DNA of 64,000 bases from Muribaculaceae bacterium (GTDB lineage: Bacteria; Bacteroidota; Bacteroidia; Bacteroidales; Muribaculaceae). The stretch is from NCBI GenBank assembly GCA_029060725.1, contig JAIDTL010000129.1:1-64000 (forward strand), written 5' to 3'. Positions 1 through 9,090 of this stretch are shown here, piece by piece. The translations under genes and the position numbers were made by a program. Numbering within the stretch: position 1 is the stretch's first letter; the number at the start of each line of letters is the position of its first letter. The notes below the pieces were generated by a model. The model was not told the DNA's origin. It was given only the letters and a program-made list of their open reading frames with translations, and did no database searches.

Positions 1-258
1 ATGGTTGCCAAGTATGCCGAGAAAAAGGCTGCCCTCAAGAAGGCTGCTCTTGCTGATGCTGACGGCAATATCGATTACGAGGCACTTACCAAGCTTCAGA
101 AGCTCCCTAAGAATGCATCCAAAGTTCGTCTTCACAATCGTTGCATGATGACCGGTCGTCCTAAGGGCTACATCCGCCAGTTCGGTATTTCTCGTATCCA
201 GTTCCGCGAAATGGCTTCTGCTGGTCTCATCCCGGGAGTCAAGAAAGCAAGCTGGTAA
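1..258 (+). CDS. rpsN: 30S ribosomal protein S14, 5'-truncated by window edge
   Basis: C-terminal 85 residues of small-subunit protein uS14. The family signatures [12 protein letters not shown] and [12 protein letters not shown], and the ending [11 protein letters not shown], are visible. It lacks the paired CxxC zinc motifs, so it is the zinc-independent (C-) form. The first codon in the window is ATG, but relatives in this phylum carry about 15 further N-terminal residues, so the true start is probably outside the window. In other bacteria rpsH follows within a few bases. Here a terminator and about 340 bp separate them. Confidence 0.93.
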   Translation: MVAKYAEKKAALKKAALADADGNIDYEALTKLQKLPKNASKVRLHNRCMMTGRPKGYIRQFGISRIQFREMASAGLIPGVKKASW

Positions 259-302
259 TCCGGCTGCAATTTTTGCGACAACTCATACGCATATTATTTA
301 GA

Positions 303-335
303 GAGTCTGCTCCCCAAGCAGACTCTTTTCTTGTT
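303..335 (+). terminator. Rho-independent terminator after rpsN
   Basis: A perfect 9-bp stem (GAGTCTGCT / AGCAGACTC) with a 5-nt loop is followed by TTTTCTTGTTT. It lies 45 bp after the rpsN stop, inside what is normally an unbroken spc operon. It should end or attenuate the upstream transcript before rpsH. Confidence 0.85.
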
Positions 336-458
336 TATGGTGCAATCGCAGTGTGCATGAGTCAAAGCCTATATATGTTTTTTGTTCGATTTGAATTCTT
401 AAATAAAGTTAAATAATCTTAAATAGACTCGTATCTCTCTATTTTACAACATTTCGCA

Positions 459-490
459 TTTGCACATTACAAGCTTTTTTACTAATTTTG
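459..490 (+). promoter_or_regulatory. Bacteroidota-type promoter driving rpsH and downstream genes
   Basis: TTTG at 459-462, a 20-bp spacer and TAATTTTG at 483-490 match the phylum's TTTG / TAnnTTTG promoter exactly. Transcription would begin near 496, giving a leader of about 100 nt before the rpsH ATG at 596. Confidence 0.8.
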
Positions 491-595
491 CACCGTCTTT
501 CGCGGATTGTGCTCCGGCTCAGTCCGTCGTCTGACACTGAGAGTATTAAATATTGTTCGGTATATCTGAATCAATTTAAACAAATTTCAACACAA
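491..595 (+). promoter_or_regulatory. rpsH mRNA leader with a short stem
   Basis: This is the 5' leader implied by the promoter just upstream. It contains the inverted pair CTCAGT (518-523) and ACTGAG (536-541). In enterobacteria S8 represses the spc operon by binding its mRNA, so an autoregulatory element here is conceivable. The sequence itself shows only one modest stem and no recognised S8 site. Confidence 0.35.
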
Positions 596-994
596 ATGAC
601 TGATCCAATTGCAGATTATTTGACAAGACTGCGCAACGCTATCCATGCGGGTCACCGCGTGGTAGAGGTGCCTTCTTCGAAAATGAAGAAAGAGATCACA
701 AAGATCCTTTTCGAACAGGGCTACATCCTGAACTACAAGTTCGTGGAAGGTCCTACTCCTTCGGGCACAATCAAGATCGCCCTCAAGTATGATCCGGTCG
801 ACAAAGTGAACGCTATCAAAGCTCTTAAGCGCGTTTCTCGTCCCGGTCTCCGTCAGTACACTGGCTACAAAGACATGCCTCGCGTACTCAACGGTCTCGG
901 TATCGCCATCATCTCCACTTCCAAGGGCGTGATGACCAACAAAGAAGCAGCCGACCTCAAAGTAGGTGGCGAAGTATTGTGCTACGTTTATTAA
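596..994 (+). CDS. rpsH: 30S ribosomal protein S8
   Basis: uS8, 132 residues, binds the 16S rRNA central domain. The start is set at the ATG of MTDPIADYLTRLRNA, the family's normal N-terminus. The longer ORF-track start would add 36 residues translated from the leader and overlap the promoter. The C-terminal STSKGVMTNKEA and GGEVLCYVY are typical. It is the first gene after the internal promoter, with rplF 18 bp downstream. Confidence 0.96.
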   Translation: MTDPIADYLTRLRNAIHAGHRVVEVPSSKMKKEITKILFEQGYILNYKFVEGPTPSGTIKIALKYDPVDKVNAIKALKRVSRPGLRQYTGYKDMPRVLNGLGIAIISTSKGVMTNKEAADLKVGGEVLCYVY

Positions 995-1012
995 TCTTTG
1001 GAGGATTTAATT

Positions 1013-1567
1013 ATGTCAAGAATAGGTAAAGCTCCCATTGAAATCCCCGCTAAGGTGGAGGTGTCTGTAAAAGACAACGTAGTGACTGTGAAAGGTCCTA
1101 AAGGAACTCTCTCACAAGAAATCAATCCCGATATTAAGGTTGAAGTAGCCGACGGTCACATCCACGTGACTCGCCCCGACGACGAACGCGAACACCGCGC
1201 TATGCACGGTCTTTACCGCGCTCTTATCCACAATATGGTCGTTGGCGTTTCTGAAGGCTACAAGAAAGAAATGGAACTCGTCGGCGTCGGCTACCGTGCC
1301 ACTGCTACAGGTCAGGTTCTCGAACTTTCTCTCGGTTATTCTCACGCTATCTTCATCAAACTCCCTCAGGAGATCAAAGTTGAGGCTAAGTCTGAGCGTA
1401 ACAAAAACCCTCTCATCATCCTTGAGTCAAGCGATAAGCAGCTCCTTGGCCAGGTATGCGCCAAGATCCGCTCGCTCCGTAAGCCTGAACCTTACAAGGG
1501 CAAGGGTATTAAGTTCGTAGGTGAAATCATCCGCCGCAAGTCCGGCAAGTCTGCCAACGCTAAATAA
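1013..1567 (+). CDS. rplF: 50S ribosomal protein L6
   Basis: uL6, 184 residues, binds near the sarcin-ricin loop of 23S rRNA. The start is at MSRIGKAPIEIP, the conserved N-terminus, rather than five codons upstream. A GGAGG stretch lies about 8 bp before this ATG, which is unusual in a region where most genes have no Shine-Dalgarno sequence. The C-terminal PEPYKGKGIKFVGE is the hallmark L6 motif. It sits 18 bp after rpsH and 13 bp before rplR. Confidence 0.96.
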   Translation: MSRIGKAPIEIPAKVEVSVKDNVVTVKGPKGTLSQEINPDIKVEVADGHIHVTRPDDEREHRAMHGLYRALIHNMVVGVSEGYKKEMELVGVGYRATATGQVLELSLGYSHAIFIKLPQEIKVEAKSERNKNPLIILESSDKQLLGQVCAKIRSLRKPEPYKGKGIKFVGEIIRRKSGKSANAK

Positions 1568-1580
1568 TCCTTAGGAAGTT

Positions 1581-1922
1581 ATGGTAACTAAGAAAGACAG
1601 AAGAAATAAAATCAAAACCCGCATCCGCGGTAAAATCTCCGGTACTGCTCAGCGTCCCCGCATGAGCGTGTTCCGCTCAAATAAGGCGATATACGTCCAG
1701 GTTATCGACGACCTCGCCGGCAATACTCTCGTTGCCGCATCTTCTAAAGGCATCACTGAAGGCACTAAGACAGAGATCGCTGCCAAGGTTGGCAAGGATA
1801 TCGCTGCTAAGGCCCAGGAAAAGGGTATAACTGAAGTTGTTTTTGACCGTAACGGATATCTTTTCCACGGTCGTGTTAAATCATTGGCCGATGCAGCTCG
1901 CGAGGCCGGTCTTAAATTTTAA
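1581..1922 (+). CDS. rplR: 50S ribosomal protein L18
   Basis: uL18, 113 residues, the 5S rRNA-binding protein of the central protuberance. [20 protein letters not shown] and the ending [16 protein letters not shown] match the family, and the length is normal. It has the standard place between rplF and rpsE, with gaps of 13 and 9 bp. Confidence 0.95.
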   Translation: MVTKKDRRNKIKTRIRGKISGTAQRPRMSVFRSNKAIYVQVIDDLAGNTLVAASSKGITEGTKTEIAAKVGKDIAAKAQEKGITEVVFDRNGYLFHGRVKSLADAAREAGLKF

Positions 1923-1931
1923 TCGTAAGTC

Positions 1932-2450
1932 ATGGCAAAGAATAATAGAGTTAAATCTACCAATGATCTCGACCTCAAAGACCGCCTGGTTGCAATCAAC
2001 CGCGTCACTAAGGTCACTAAAGGTGGTCGCGCTTTCAGCTTCGCTGCTATCGTCGTTGTTGGTAACGAAAACGGCGTAATCGGTTGGGGCCTTGGCAAAG
2101 CCAACGAAGTTCAGGCTGCTATCGCTAAAGGCGTTGAGGCTGCTAAGAAAAACCTTATCCGTGTCCCTGTACACAAAGGTACTATCCCTCACGAACAGGC
2201 TGCTAAATTCGGCGGCTCCAGAATATATCTCCGTCCTGCATCTGAAGGTACCGGTGTGAAGGCTGGTGGCGCTATGCGTGCCGTTCTCGAAAGTGTTGGT
2301 ATCACCGACGTCCTCGCTAAGTCTAAGGGCTCTTCCAACCCTCACAACCTCGTGAAGGCTACTATCGCTGCTCTCGCTGAGCTCCGTAGCCCGGCTCAGG
2401 TGGCTCAAAACCGTGGCGTCTCTGTAGAAAAAGTGTTTAACGGAAAATAA
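1932..2450 (+). CDS. rpsE: 30S ribosomal protein S5
   Basis: uS5, 172 residues, contributes to decoding accuracy. An N-terminal double-stranded-RNA-binding fold ([19 protein letters not shown]) is followed by the C-terminal S5 domain ([19 protein letters not shown]). The length is normal. It is 9 bp after rplR and 8 bp before rpmD. Confidence 0.96.
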   Translation: MAKNNRVKSTNDLDLKDRLVAINRVTKVTKGGRAFSFAAIVVVGNENGVIGWGLGKANEVQAAIAKGVEAAKKNLIRVPVHKGTIPHEQAAKFGGSRIYLRPASEGTGVKAGGAMRAVLESVGITDVLAKSKGSSNPHNLVKATIAALAELRSPAQVAQNRGVSVEKVFNGK

Positions 2451-2458
2451 TCATCCTT

Positions 2459-2638
2459 ATGGCACAGATAGCAATCAAGCAAATCAAAAGCCGCATCAAC
2501 TGCCCCGCAGTCCAGAAGCGTACTCTCGATGCACTCGGCCTCCGCAAGATGAACCATACTGTAGTTAAGGAAGATAATCCTGCTATCATGGGTATGGTGA
2601 AGGCTGTTCATCACCTCGTAGAAGTAACAAAACTCTAA
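2459..2638 (+). CDS. rpmD: 50S ribosomal protein L30
   Basis: uL30, 59 residues, one residue short of the ORF-track cutoff and so absent from it. Reading from the ATG at 2459 gives [16 protein letters not shown] through [16 protein letters not shown] to [10 protein letters not shown], the complete short L30 fold. It lies in the expected place between rpsE and rplO. Confidence 0.93.
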   Translation: MAQIAIKQIKSRINCPAVQKRTLDALGLRKMNHTVVKEDNPAIMGMVKAVHHLVEVTKL

Positions 2639-2652
2639 ATTGTATTTTTCCA

Positions 2653-3099
2653 ATGGAACTACATAATCTTAAACCAGCACCCGGTAGCAACAAGGGTGAC
2701 AAGAGAATCGGCCGCGGTCCAGGCTCCGGTTATGGTGGCACTTCTACTCGTGGCCACAAAGGTGCTAAGTCTCGCTCAGGCTACAAACGTAAAATCGGTT
2801 TCGAAGGTGGCCAGATGCCTCTTCAGCGCCGTGTGCCTAAATTCGGTTTCCAGAACATCAACAGAGTCGAATATAAAGCTCTCAACATTGATGCCCTCGA
2901 AGCTCTGGCCACAGCTCAGAATCTCGAGAAGATTACAGTTGCCGATCTTCGCGCTGCCGGTCTCGTTCCCAAGAATGTTCTCGTGAAGATCCTTGGCAAC
3001 GGTGCCCTTACCCGCAAAATCGAGGTGGAGGCTGACGCCTTCTCCAAATCTGCTGAAGCTGCTATTACAGCTGCAGGTGGCTCTGTAATCAAAAAATAA
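2653..3099 (+). CDS. rplO: 50S ribosomal protein L15
   Basis: uL15, 148 residues. The glycine- and arginine-rich N-terminus ([20 protein letters not shown]) that threads into 23S rRNA is present, as is [18 protein letters not shown]. The start at [12 protein letters not shown] is the family's normal one. It is 14 bp after rpmD and 11 bp before secY. Confidence 0.96.
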   Translation: MELHNLKPAPGSNKGDKRIGRGPGSGYGGTSTRGHKGAKSRSGYKRKIGFEGGQMPLQRRVPKFGFQNINRVEYKALNIDALEALATAQNLEKITVADLRAAGLVPKNVLVKILGNGALTRKIEVEADAFSKSAEAAITAAGGSVIKK

Positions 3100-3110
3100 C
3101 TTTCTGTCAA

Positions 3111-4445
3111 ATGGGATTTACACAAACAATTAAAGATATCTGGAGTGTCGAAGATCTTCGCAAGAGAATCGGTATCACCCTTCTTCTTGTGATCATCTAT
3201 CGCTTCGGATGCTATGTGGTCCTTCCGGGCATCAACCCCGACGACCTTATGGCGCTTAAGAATTTCACTTCCGGCGGCCTTATGCAGCTCCTCGATATGT
3301 TCTCGGGTGGTGCATTCTCTCAGGCTTCTATTTTCGCCCTCGGTATCATGCCCTACATTACGGCTTCTATCGTAATCCAGCTTCTTGGCATGGTGCTCCC
3401 TTCTTTCCAGAAGATGCAACGTGAAGGTGAAAGCGGAAGAATGAAACTCAATCAGTACACTCGCTACCTTACTGTACTGATTCTGCTCCTTCAAGGTCCG
3501 GCTTACCTCGTCAACCTCAAATATCAGGTGCAGGCTGCAGGTGGTGTCGTAGAAATGACTGCATGGACCATGGCGTTTATGACTATCGTGCTTGCCGCTG
3601 GCTCTATGTTTATCATGTGGCTCGGTGAGCGTATCGATCAGAAAGGTGTCGGAAACGGTATTTCCTTCATCATCCTTATCGGTATCATAGCTCGTCTTCC
3701 GGAAGCTTTCTTCCAGGAATTCACTGGCCGTCTGCTTAACTCTGCAGGTGGTGGTCTCGTGCTCTTCCTTGTTGAAATCGTGATCCTTCTTGCTGTTATT
3801 GCAGGTGCTGTGCTCCTCGTCCAGGGTGTGCGCAAGGTGCCTGTGCAGTATGCTAAGAAGATCGTCGGAAACAAGCAGTATGGCGGTGTCCGTCAGTATA
3901 TCCCTCTGAAGGTGAATGCAGCCGGCGTTATGCCTATCATTTTCGCTCAGGCTATCATGTTCATTCCTATCACTCTTGCCGGTTTCTCCAACAAGCAGAC
4001 CGGCGTTTGGGGTGCCCTTACTGATATGTACGGATGGACATATAATATTATCTACTTCATTTTGATTGTGGCATTCACCTATTTCTACACTGCAATTACA
4101 GTGCGTCCCGCTCAGATGGCAGAAGATATGAAGCGCAACAACGGTTTCATCCCTGGCATCAAGCCCGGCAAACCAACTGTTGACTATCTTGACTCCATCA
4201 TGTCGAGAATCACTCTTCCGGGTTCTATTTTCCTCGGAATCGTGGCTATCATGCCTGCAATTGCGTATGTGTTCGGTATCAACCGCAGTTTCGCTTCATT
4301 CTTCGGCGGAACATCGCTTCTGATTATGGTAGGTGTTATCCTTGATACTCTGCGTATCGTAGAAGGTCACCTGCTTATGCGTCACTACGATGGTCTGATG
4401 AAGGGTACGAGAATTCAGGGTCGCGCTGGCGGTCCCGGATATTGA
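3111..4445 (+). CDS. secY: Protein translocase subunit SecY
   Basis: Central channel of the Sec translocon in the inner membrane, 444 residues with about ten hydrophobic segments. Family markers are YVVLPGINPDDL near the N-terminus, the plug region LLDMFSGGAFSQASIFALGI, ITASIVIQLL, and the cytoplasmic loops MAEDMKRNNGFIPGIKPGKP and IVEGHLLMRHYDGLMKG. It sits between rplO and map as in most Bacteroidales. Confidence 0.97.
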   Translation: MGFTQTIKDIWSVEDLRKRIGITLLLVIIYRFGCYVVLPGINPDDLMALKNFTSGGLMQLLDMFSGGAFSQASIFALGIMPYITASIVIQLLGMVLPSFQKMQREGESGRMKLNQYTRYLTVLILLLQGPAYLVNLKYQVQAAGGVVEMTAWTMAFMTIVLAAGSMFIMWLGERIDQKGVGNGISFIILIGIIARLPEAFFQEFTGRLLNSAGGGLVLFLVEIVILLAVIAGAVLLVQGVRKVPVQYAKKIVGNKQYGGVRQYIPLKVNAAGVMPIIFAQAIMFIPITLAGFSNKQTGVWGALTDMYGWTYNIIYFILIVAFTYFYTAITVRPAQMAEDMKRNNGFIPGIKPGKPTVDYLDSIMSRITLPGSIFLGIVAIMPAIAYVFGINRSFASFFGGTSLLIMVGVILDTLRIVEGHLLMRHYDGLMKGTRIQGRAGGPGY

Positions 4446-4475
4446 TTGCATTAATGTCTTCAATAGGAATTCAGA

Positions 4476-5258
4476 ATGATCTATATCAAAACTGAGGAAG
4501 AAATTGAAAAGGTACGTCGGGCTTCCGACCTCGTCAGCCGCACGCTTGGTGAAGTCGCTAAATGGGTAAAGCCCGGCACTACTACCGCTCGTCTCGACAC
4601 CATAGCTCGCGAGTTTATTCTCGACAATGGAGGTAAACCTGCTTGTCTTGGTTATCACGGTTTCCCCGGCACCCTCTGCATTGAGACTAATGAGACCGTG
4701 GTGCACGGCTTTCCGTCACAATATGTGCTCAAAGAAGGCGATATCGTCGGCACCGACTGCGTAGTCGAACTAGACGGATACAACGGCGATTCATGCTACA
4801 CTTTTGCCGTCGGCGATATTGATCCAAAAATCTATAAGTTCCTCGAGATCACCCGCCAGTCGCTCTACAAAGGTATTGAGGCTGCTAAGGCAGGCAAGAG
4901 GATTGGAGATATCGGCAACGCCGTGCAGTCATTCTGTGAGCATAATGGATATTCAGTGGTACGCGAAATGTGTGGCCATGGAATAGGTAAAAGCATGCAC
5001 GAGGATCCTGAGGTCCCTAACTACGGTCGTCGTGGTATCGGTCCGATTCTCAAGCCGGGCATGTGCATCTGCATAGAGCCGATGATAAATATGGGTTCTA
5101 AAAACATTGTCTTCGAAAAAGACGGTTGGCAGACTCGCACTAAAGACAGGAAACCATCTGCTCATTTTGAGCACACTATCCTCATCACCGAAGATCGCCC
5201 TGAGATTTTGACTACTTTCAAATACATCGAAGAGGCTCTCGGAGATAGACAATTCTGA
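4476..5258 (+). CDS. map: Methionine aminopeptidase, type I
   Basis: Removes N-terminal methionine from nascent proteins in the cytoplasm. The 260-residue protein keeps the pita-bread fold and the metal-ligand set: the Asp pair in [11 protein letters not shown], His in [12 protein letters not shown], and Glu in CIEPMI and in the C-terminal [10 protein letters not shown]. There is no N-terminal zinc finger, so it is the short bacterial form. It is 30 bp after secY, the usual place in this operon. Confidence 0.96.
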   Translation: MIYIKTEEEIEKVRRASDLVSRTLGEVAKWVKPGTTTARLDTIAREFILDNGGKPACLGYHGFPGTLCIETNETVVHGFPSQYVLKEGDIVGTDCVVELDGYNGDSCYTFAVGDIDPKIYKFLEITRQSLYKGIEAAKAGKRIGDIGNAVQSFCEHNGYSVVREMCGHGIGKSMHEDPEVPNYGRRGIGPILKPGMCICIEPMINMGSKNIVFEKDGWQTRTKDRKPSAHFEHTILITEDRPEILTTFKYIEEALGDRQF

Positions 5259-5284
5259 TTAATAATTCTATTGTATCAATATTT

Positions 5285-5503
5285 ATGGCAAAACAAGCTG
5301 CAATCGAACAAGACGGTGTGATTCTCGAAGCCCTGAGCAACGCTATGTTCAAGGTCGAACTTGAGAATGGTCACGAGATCACTGCACATATCTCAGGTAA
5401 GATGAGAATGCACTACATTAAGATTCTCCCAGGCGATAAGGTGAAAGTAGAAATGTCGCCTTACGACCTTACTAAAGGAAGAATCGCTTTCCGTTACAAA
5501 TAA
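5285..5503 (+). CDS. infA: Translation initiation factor IF-1
   Basis: 72-residue OB-fold protein that occupies the ribosomal A site during initiation. [20 protein letters not shown] and the ending [13 protein letters not shown] are standard. The length is normal. It is 26 bp after map and 15 bp before rpmJ. Confidence 0.97.
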   Translation: MAKQAAIEQDGVILEALSNAMFKVELENGHEITAHISGKMRMHYIKILPGDKVKVEMSPYDLTKGRIAFRYK

Positions 5504-5518
5504 AAACGAAACCAAGAT

Positions 5519-5635
5519 ATGAAAGTTAGAGCATCAATCAAAAAACGCACTGCCGACAGCAAGATAGTGCGTCGTAAAGGTAGATTGTACGTAATCAACA
5601 AAAAGAACCCTAAACTCAAACAGCGCCAAGGCTAA
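5519..5635 (+). CDS. rpmJ: 50S ribosomal protein L36
   Basis: bL36, 38 residues, too short for the ORF track. The reading is [20 protein letters not shown] followed by [18 protein letters not shown]. The usual CxxC-type zinc ligands are absent, so this is the zinc-independent (C-) form. It lies between infA and rpsM, its canonical position. Confidence 0.93.
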   Translation: MKVRASIKKRTADSKIVRRKGRLYVINKKNPKLKQRQG

Positions 5636-5671
5636 TTGCCCCACGCACTAACAACGTAATCACAAAATAGT

Positions 5672-6052
5672 ATGGCAGTACGTATAGTCGGCGTTGATTT
5701 GCCGCAAAACAAAAGAGGTTTTATAGCCCTCACATATATCTACGGTATCGGCCGTAGCGCAGCTAACACTATCCTCAAGAAGGCTGGTGTCGACGGTATG
5801 ATCAAGGTTCAGGACTGGACCGACGATCAGGCAGCTGCTGTCCGCGAAGTAATTCAATCTGAATATAAGGTAGAAGGTGATCTTCGCTCCGAAATTCAGC
5901 TTAATATCAAGCGCCTTATGGACATCGGTTGCTACCGTGGCATTCGTCACCGTCTTGGTCTTCCTGTTCGTGGTCAGAGCACTAAGAATAATGCTCGTAC
6001 TCGTAAAGGTCGTAAGAAAACAGTTGCTAACAAGAAGAAAGCTACTAAATAA
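5672..6052 (+). CDS. rpsM: 30S ribosomal protein S13
   Basis: uS13, 126 residues, contacts the P-site tRNA and the 50S subunit. [28 protein letters not shown] and [19 protein letters not shown] are diagnostic, and the tail is lysine-rich. It is 36 bp after rpmJ and 9 bp before rpsK. Confidence 0.96.
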   Translation: MAVRIVGVDLPQNKRGFIALTYIYGIGRSAANTILKKAGVDGMIKVQDWTDDQAAAVREVIQSEYKVEGDLRSEIQLNIKRLMDIGCYRGIRHRLGLPVRGQSTKNNARTRKGRKKTVANKKKATK

Positions 6053-6061
6053 TCATAAGAT

Positions 6062-6451
6062 ATGGCAAAAAAGACAGTCGCAGCTAAGAAGAGAAACGTC
6101 AAGGTTGACGCTATGGGTCAGCTTCACGTTCACTCATCATTCAACAACATTATCGTGTGCTTAGCTAACTCTGAAGGTCAGGTGATCTCTTGGTCATCTG
6201 CCGGAAAGATGGGCTTCCGCGGTTCTAAGAAAAATACTCCATACGCTGCTCAAATGGCAGCTCAGGACTGTGCAAAAGTCGCTTACGACCTTGGCCTACG
6301 CAAAGTTAAGGCTTATGTGAAGGGTCCAGGTAACGGCCGTGAGTCTGCAATCCGTACTGTGCATGGCGCTGGTATAGAAGTAGTCGAGATCGTCGACGTT
6401 ACTCCGCTCCCGCACAACGGTTGTCGTCCTCCTAAGAGAAGAAGAGTATAA
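6062..6451 (+). CDS. rpsK: 30S ribosomal protein S11
   Basis: uS11, 129 residues, in the platform of the 30S subunit. [20 protein letters not shown], the GRESAIR motif and the ending [18 protein letters not shown] are typical. It ends before an unusually long (155 bp) gap to rpsD. Confidence 0.96.
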   Translation: MAKKTVAAKKRNVKVDAMGQLHVHSSFNNIIVCLANSEGQVISWSSAGKMGFRGSKKNTPYAAQMAAQDCAKVAYDLGLRKVKAYVKGPGNGRESAIRTVHGAGIEVVEIVDVTPLPHNGCRPPKRRRV

Positions 6452-6606
6452 TTATTCCATACCTTGTCCCTGAATGCGAATGACCCTCACAGTTTTTCTT
6501 TCTCTCGAGGGGTCGCGGCTGCGCTAAGGGGAACATGCTTTGGTGTAATCACTCTCTATTTGACACTCTTTTATTAAAGTCAAAACAATCTAAGATTTTT
6601 TTCAAA
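6452..6606 (+). promoter_or_regulatory. Untranslated interval before rpsD with an inverted repeat
   Basis: A 155-bp gap in an otherwise tight operon. It holds TTTGAC (6559-6564) facing GTCAAA (6579-6584), a 6-bp stem with a 14-nt loop. S4 autoregulates its own mRNA in several bacteria, so a leader is plausible. I recognise no defined motif, and no clear phylum-type promoter was seen. Confidence 0.35.
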
Positions 6607-7212
6607 ATGGCAAGATACACAGGCCCTAAAACTAAAATCGCTCGTAAATTCGGCGAGGCCATCTATGGTGAAGATAAAGTTCTGACAAAAAAGAATTATC
6701 CTCCAGGCCAGCACGGCAACAACCGCCGTCGCAAAACTTCCGAATACGGCACTCAGCTTAAAGAAAAGCAGAAAGCTAAATACACTTACGGCGTTCTCGA
6801 ACGTCAGTTCCGCAACCTTTTCGAGCGTGCTGCCCGCACTAAAGGTATCACCGGTGAGGTGCTCCTACAGCTGCTCGAAAGCCGTCTCGACAATGTAGTT
6901 TATCGTCTCGGTATTGCTCCTACTCGCCCTGCTGCTCGCCAGCTCGTGCTTCACAAGCACATCACTGTTAATGGAGATGTAGTTAACATCCCTTCTTATC
7001 AGGTGAAACCCGGCGATGTCGTGGCTGTACGTGAGAAAGCTAAGTCTCTTGAAGTTATTGCTGACAACCTCGCAGGATTCAATCATAGCAAATATCCTTG
7101 GATTGAATGGGATGAATCCGTAAAAGGTGGTAAATTCCTGCATCTCCCACAGCGTGAGGATATCCCCGAGAACATCAAGGAGCAACTGATCGTCGAGCTC
7201 TATTCTAAATAA
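6607..7212 (+). CDS. rpsD: 30S ribosomal protein S4
   Basis: uS4, 201 residues, a primary 16S rRNA binder that nucleates 30S assembly. The start is placed at [17 protein letters not shown], the family N-terminus. The ORF-track start adds 24 unrelated residues. The S4 RNA-binding domain is seen in [19 protein letters not shown]. It is zinc-free. It is 16 bp before rpoA. Confidence 0.96.
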   Translation: MARYTGPKTKIARKFGEAIYGEDKVLTKKNYPPGQHGNNRRRKTSEYGTQLKEKQKAKYTYGVLERQFRNLFERAARTKGITGEVLLQLLESRLDNVVYRLGIAPTRPAARQLVLHKHITVNGDVVNIPSYQVKPGDVVAVREKAKSLEVIADNLAGFNHSKYPWIEWDESVKGGKFLHLPQREDIPENIKEQLIVELYSK

Positions 7213-7228
7213 TAAACTGTTGTAACCC

Positions 7229-8233
7229 ATGTCAATATTAGCATTTCAAAAACCCGATAAGGTCCTCATGCTTGAAGCGGATAATAAGTTCGGTAAATTC
7301 GAATTCCGTCCGCTTGAGCCCGGGTATGGCCAGACTATAGGAAACGCGCTCCGTAGAATCCTCCTCTCTTCACTCGGAGGCTTTGCTATCTGCTCCATCC
7401 GTATCGATGGTGTAGCACACGAGTTGGATTCTATCCCCGGTGTTAAGGAGGATGTCACCAACATCATCCTTAATCTCAAGCAGGTGCGCTTCAAACAGAT
7501 CACTGAAGACCACGACGAAGAGACTGGTAAGCTCCTCGTCTCGGGCACTGAGGTATTGAAAGCAGGAGACTTGGGTAAAGCTCTTTCGGGTTTTGAGGTA
7601 CTCAACCCTGAACTGGTCATCTGTCACATTGCGCCCGGCGCTTCCTTTAACTTGGAATTCTCCATCAATAAAGGTCGCGGTTGGGTCCCAGCTGATGAAA
7701 ACCGTGAAATGCTTCGTGCTCAGGGTGCTGACCCTGCTGTCATTGCTATCGACTCCATTTACACGCCTATCAAAAACGTGAAATATGCTGTTGAGAATTT
7801 CCGCGTTGAGCAGAAGACCGACTACGAGAAACTCATACTCGAAGTGACCACCGATGGCTCCATCCTTCCGAAAGATGCTCTTAAAGAGGCCGCTAAAATC
7901 CTTATCCACCACTTCATGCTCTTCAGCGACGAGAAAATTTCTCTCGAAGCTCCTGCTGATGAAGCTCCTGAGGAATTCGATGAAGAAGTTCTCAAGATGC
8001 GTCAGCTCCTCAAGAGCAAACTTGTCGATATGGATCTCAGCGTCCGTGCTCTCAACTGCTTGAAGAGCGCTGAAGTTGAAACTCTCGGAGAGCTCGTTCA
8101 GTTCCAGAAAAACGATCTGCTTAAGTTCCGCAACTTTGGTAAGAAATCGCTCACTGAGCTTGATGATCTTCTCCAGAACAACAACCTCTCGTTCGGCATG
8201 GATATTTCAAAGTATAAATTAGATAAAGAATAA
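7229..8233 (+). CDS. rpoA: DNA-directed RNA polymerase subunit alpha
   Basis: 334 residues. The N-terminal dimerisation and assembly domain ([20 protein letters not shown]) and the C-terminal helix-hairpin-helix domain that touches DNA and activators ([20 protein letters not shown], then [19 protein letters not shown]) are both intact. It is 16 bp after rpsD and 8 bp before rplQ, the classic alpha-operon order. Confidence 0.97.
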   Translation: MSILAFQKPDKVLMLEADNKFGKFEFRPLEPGYGQTIGNALRRILLSSLGGFAICSIRIDGVAHELDSIPGVKEDVTNIILNLKQVRFKQITEDHDEETGKLLVSGTEVLKAGDLGKALSGFEVLNPELVICHIAPGASFNLEFSINKGRGWVPADENREMLRAQGADPAVIAIDSIYTPIKNVKYAVENFRVEQKTDYEKLILEVTTDGSILPKDALKEAAKILIHHFMLFSDEKISLEAPADEAPEEFDEEVLKMRQLLKSKLVDMDLSVRALNCLKSAEVETLGELVQFQKNDLLKFRNFGKKSLTELDDLLQNNNLSFGMDISKYKLDKE

Positions 8234-8241
8234 ACACTACG

Positions 8242-8766
8242 ATGAGACATAATAAGAAATTCAACCACCTGAGCCGTAAGAAAGGACACCGCGAAGCGTT
8301 GCTCTCAAATCTTGCCATCTCTCTCATCATGCACAAGAGAATCTTTACGACTCTGGCTAAGGCTAAGGCTCTTCGAGTCTATGCCGAGCCCCTTATCACT
8401 CGCTCTAAGAAAGACGACATGAACAATCGTCGTCTCGTCTTCAGCTATCTCCAGAATAAGGAGGCTATCAAAGAACTTTTCGGCGTGGTTGCTGAAAAGG
8501 TTGGCGATCGTCCCGGTGGATACACTCGTATCCTTAAGACTGGACACCGTCTTGGTGACAATGCTGAAATGGCTATGATCGAGCTCGTTGACTTCAACGA
8601 AAACATGCTTGCTGAAAAAGCTCCTAAGGCTAAGACTCGCCGCAGCCGCCGTGGCGGTAAGAAGGCTGCTGAAGCTCCTGTTGCTGAAGCTCCCGTTGCT
8701 GAAGCTCCCGTTGCTGAAGCACCTGCTACTGAAGCTCCTGCTGCCGAAGCTCCTGCTGCTGAGTAA
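8242..8766 (+). CDS. rplQ: 50S ribosomal protein L17 with C-terminal low-complexity tail
   Basis: bL17, 174 residues. The core ([20 protein letters not shown] to about residue 125) is standard. After a basic linker ([14 protein letters not shown]) comes a tail of pentapeptide-like units, (E)APVA / APAT / APAA repeated about seven times. The tail DNA is itself a tandem repeat (gctgaagctcctgtt-like), so its length may vary between strains. It is the last gene of the superoperon. Confidence 0.95.
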   Translation: MRHNKKFNHLSRKKGHREALLSNLAISLIMHKRIFTTLAKAKALRVYAEPLITRSKKDDMNNRRLVFSYLQNKEAIKELFGVVAEKVGDRPGGYTRILKTGHRLGDNAEMAMIELVDFNENMLAEKAPKAKTRRSRRGGKKAAEAPVAEAPVAEAPVAEAPATEAPAAEAPAAE

Positions 8767-8808
8767 TCCTAAAATTATTATGGCAAGTGCCATAAAAATA
8801 TCATTCCC

Positions 8809-8851
8809 GACCCGCAGAGGCGGCATCTCCACCGATGTCTCTCTGCGGGTC
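8809..8851 (+). terminator. Hairpin ending the ribosomal superoperon
   Basis: Perfect 11-bp stem GACCCGCAGAG / CTCTGCGGGTC. The loop can itself fold (GGCATC / GATGTC). It lies 43 bp after rplQ. No strong T-run follows, so termination efficiency is uncertain. Confidence 0.6.
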
Positions 8852-8920
8852 GCCCTTCATAATTAAGTGGTAATTCATAATTAGAGTGTTGAATTATATG
8901 GTCTTTTGAAGCTGACTTGA

Positions 8921-9011
8921 CAGCTCGGAGAGCTGTTATCATGCAAAAACCCCAGGCTTCAGCCTGGGGTATTCAAACAAAAGTTCAGTAGCCTCGGAGA
9001 GGCGCTCTATG
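8921..9011 (+). repeat. Three-hairpin dispersed repeat, copy A
   Basis: The first of four related elements in this window. Order: CAGCTCGGAGAGCTG, then CCCCAGGCTTCAGCCTGGGG, then GCCTCGGAGAGGC. The outer hairpins share a CTC-GGA-GAG core. The element lies between the rplQ terminator and cls. Its central stem differs from copy B by two paired substitutions that keep pairing. Flanking 9013-9090 is A+T-rich with short TTCATAATTCATAG-like repeats. Confidence 0.85.
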
Positions 9012-9090
9012 GTTGATTTGTGGTATAGCACATAAAAATGATTACCCTAATTAATAATTCATAATTCATAGTTCATAATTCATAGTTATT

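Noticed and set aside
488-595. N-terminal extension of S8 in the ORF track.
   Set aside because: It starts within the -7 box of the promoter and is unrelated to the S8 family.
8587-8832. ORFs in other frames across the rplQ tail (8588..8866 plus, 8305..8832 minus) with repetitive sequence.
   Set aside because: They are shadows of the tail's DNA repeat; only the L17 frame has a recognised domain.
8921-9011. GGA in the loops of the outer hairpins suggested a CsrA/RsmA-type RNA sponge.
   Set aside because: CsrA is not known as a general regulator in Bacteroidales, and the elements sit at 3' ends in both orientations relative to genes. Structure conservation is better explained without it.
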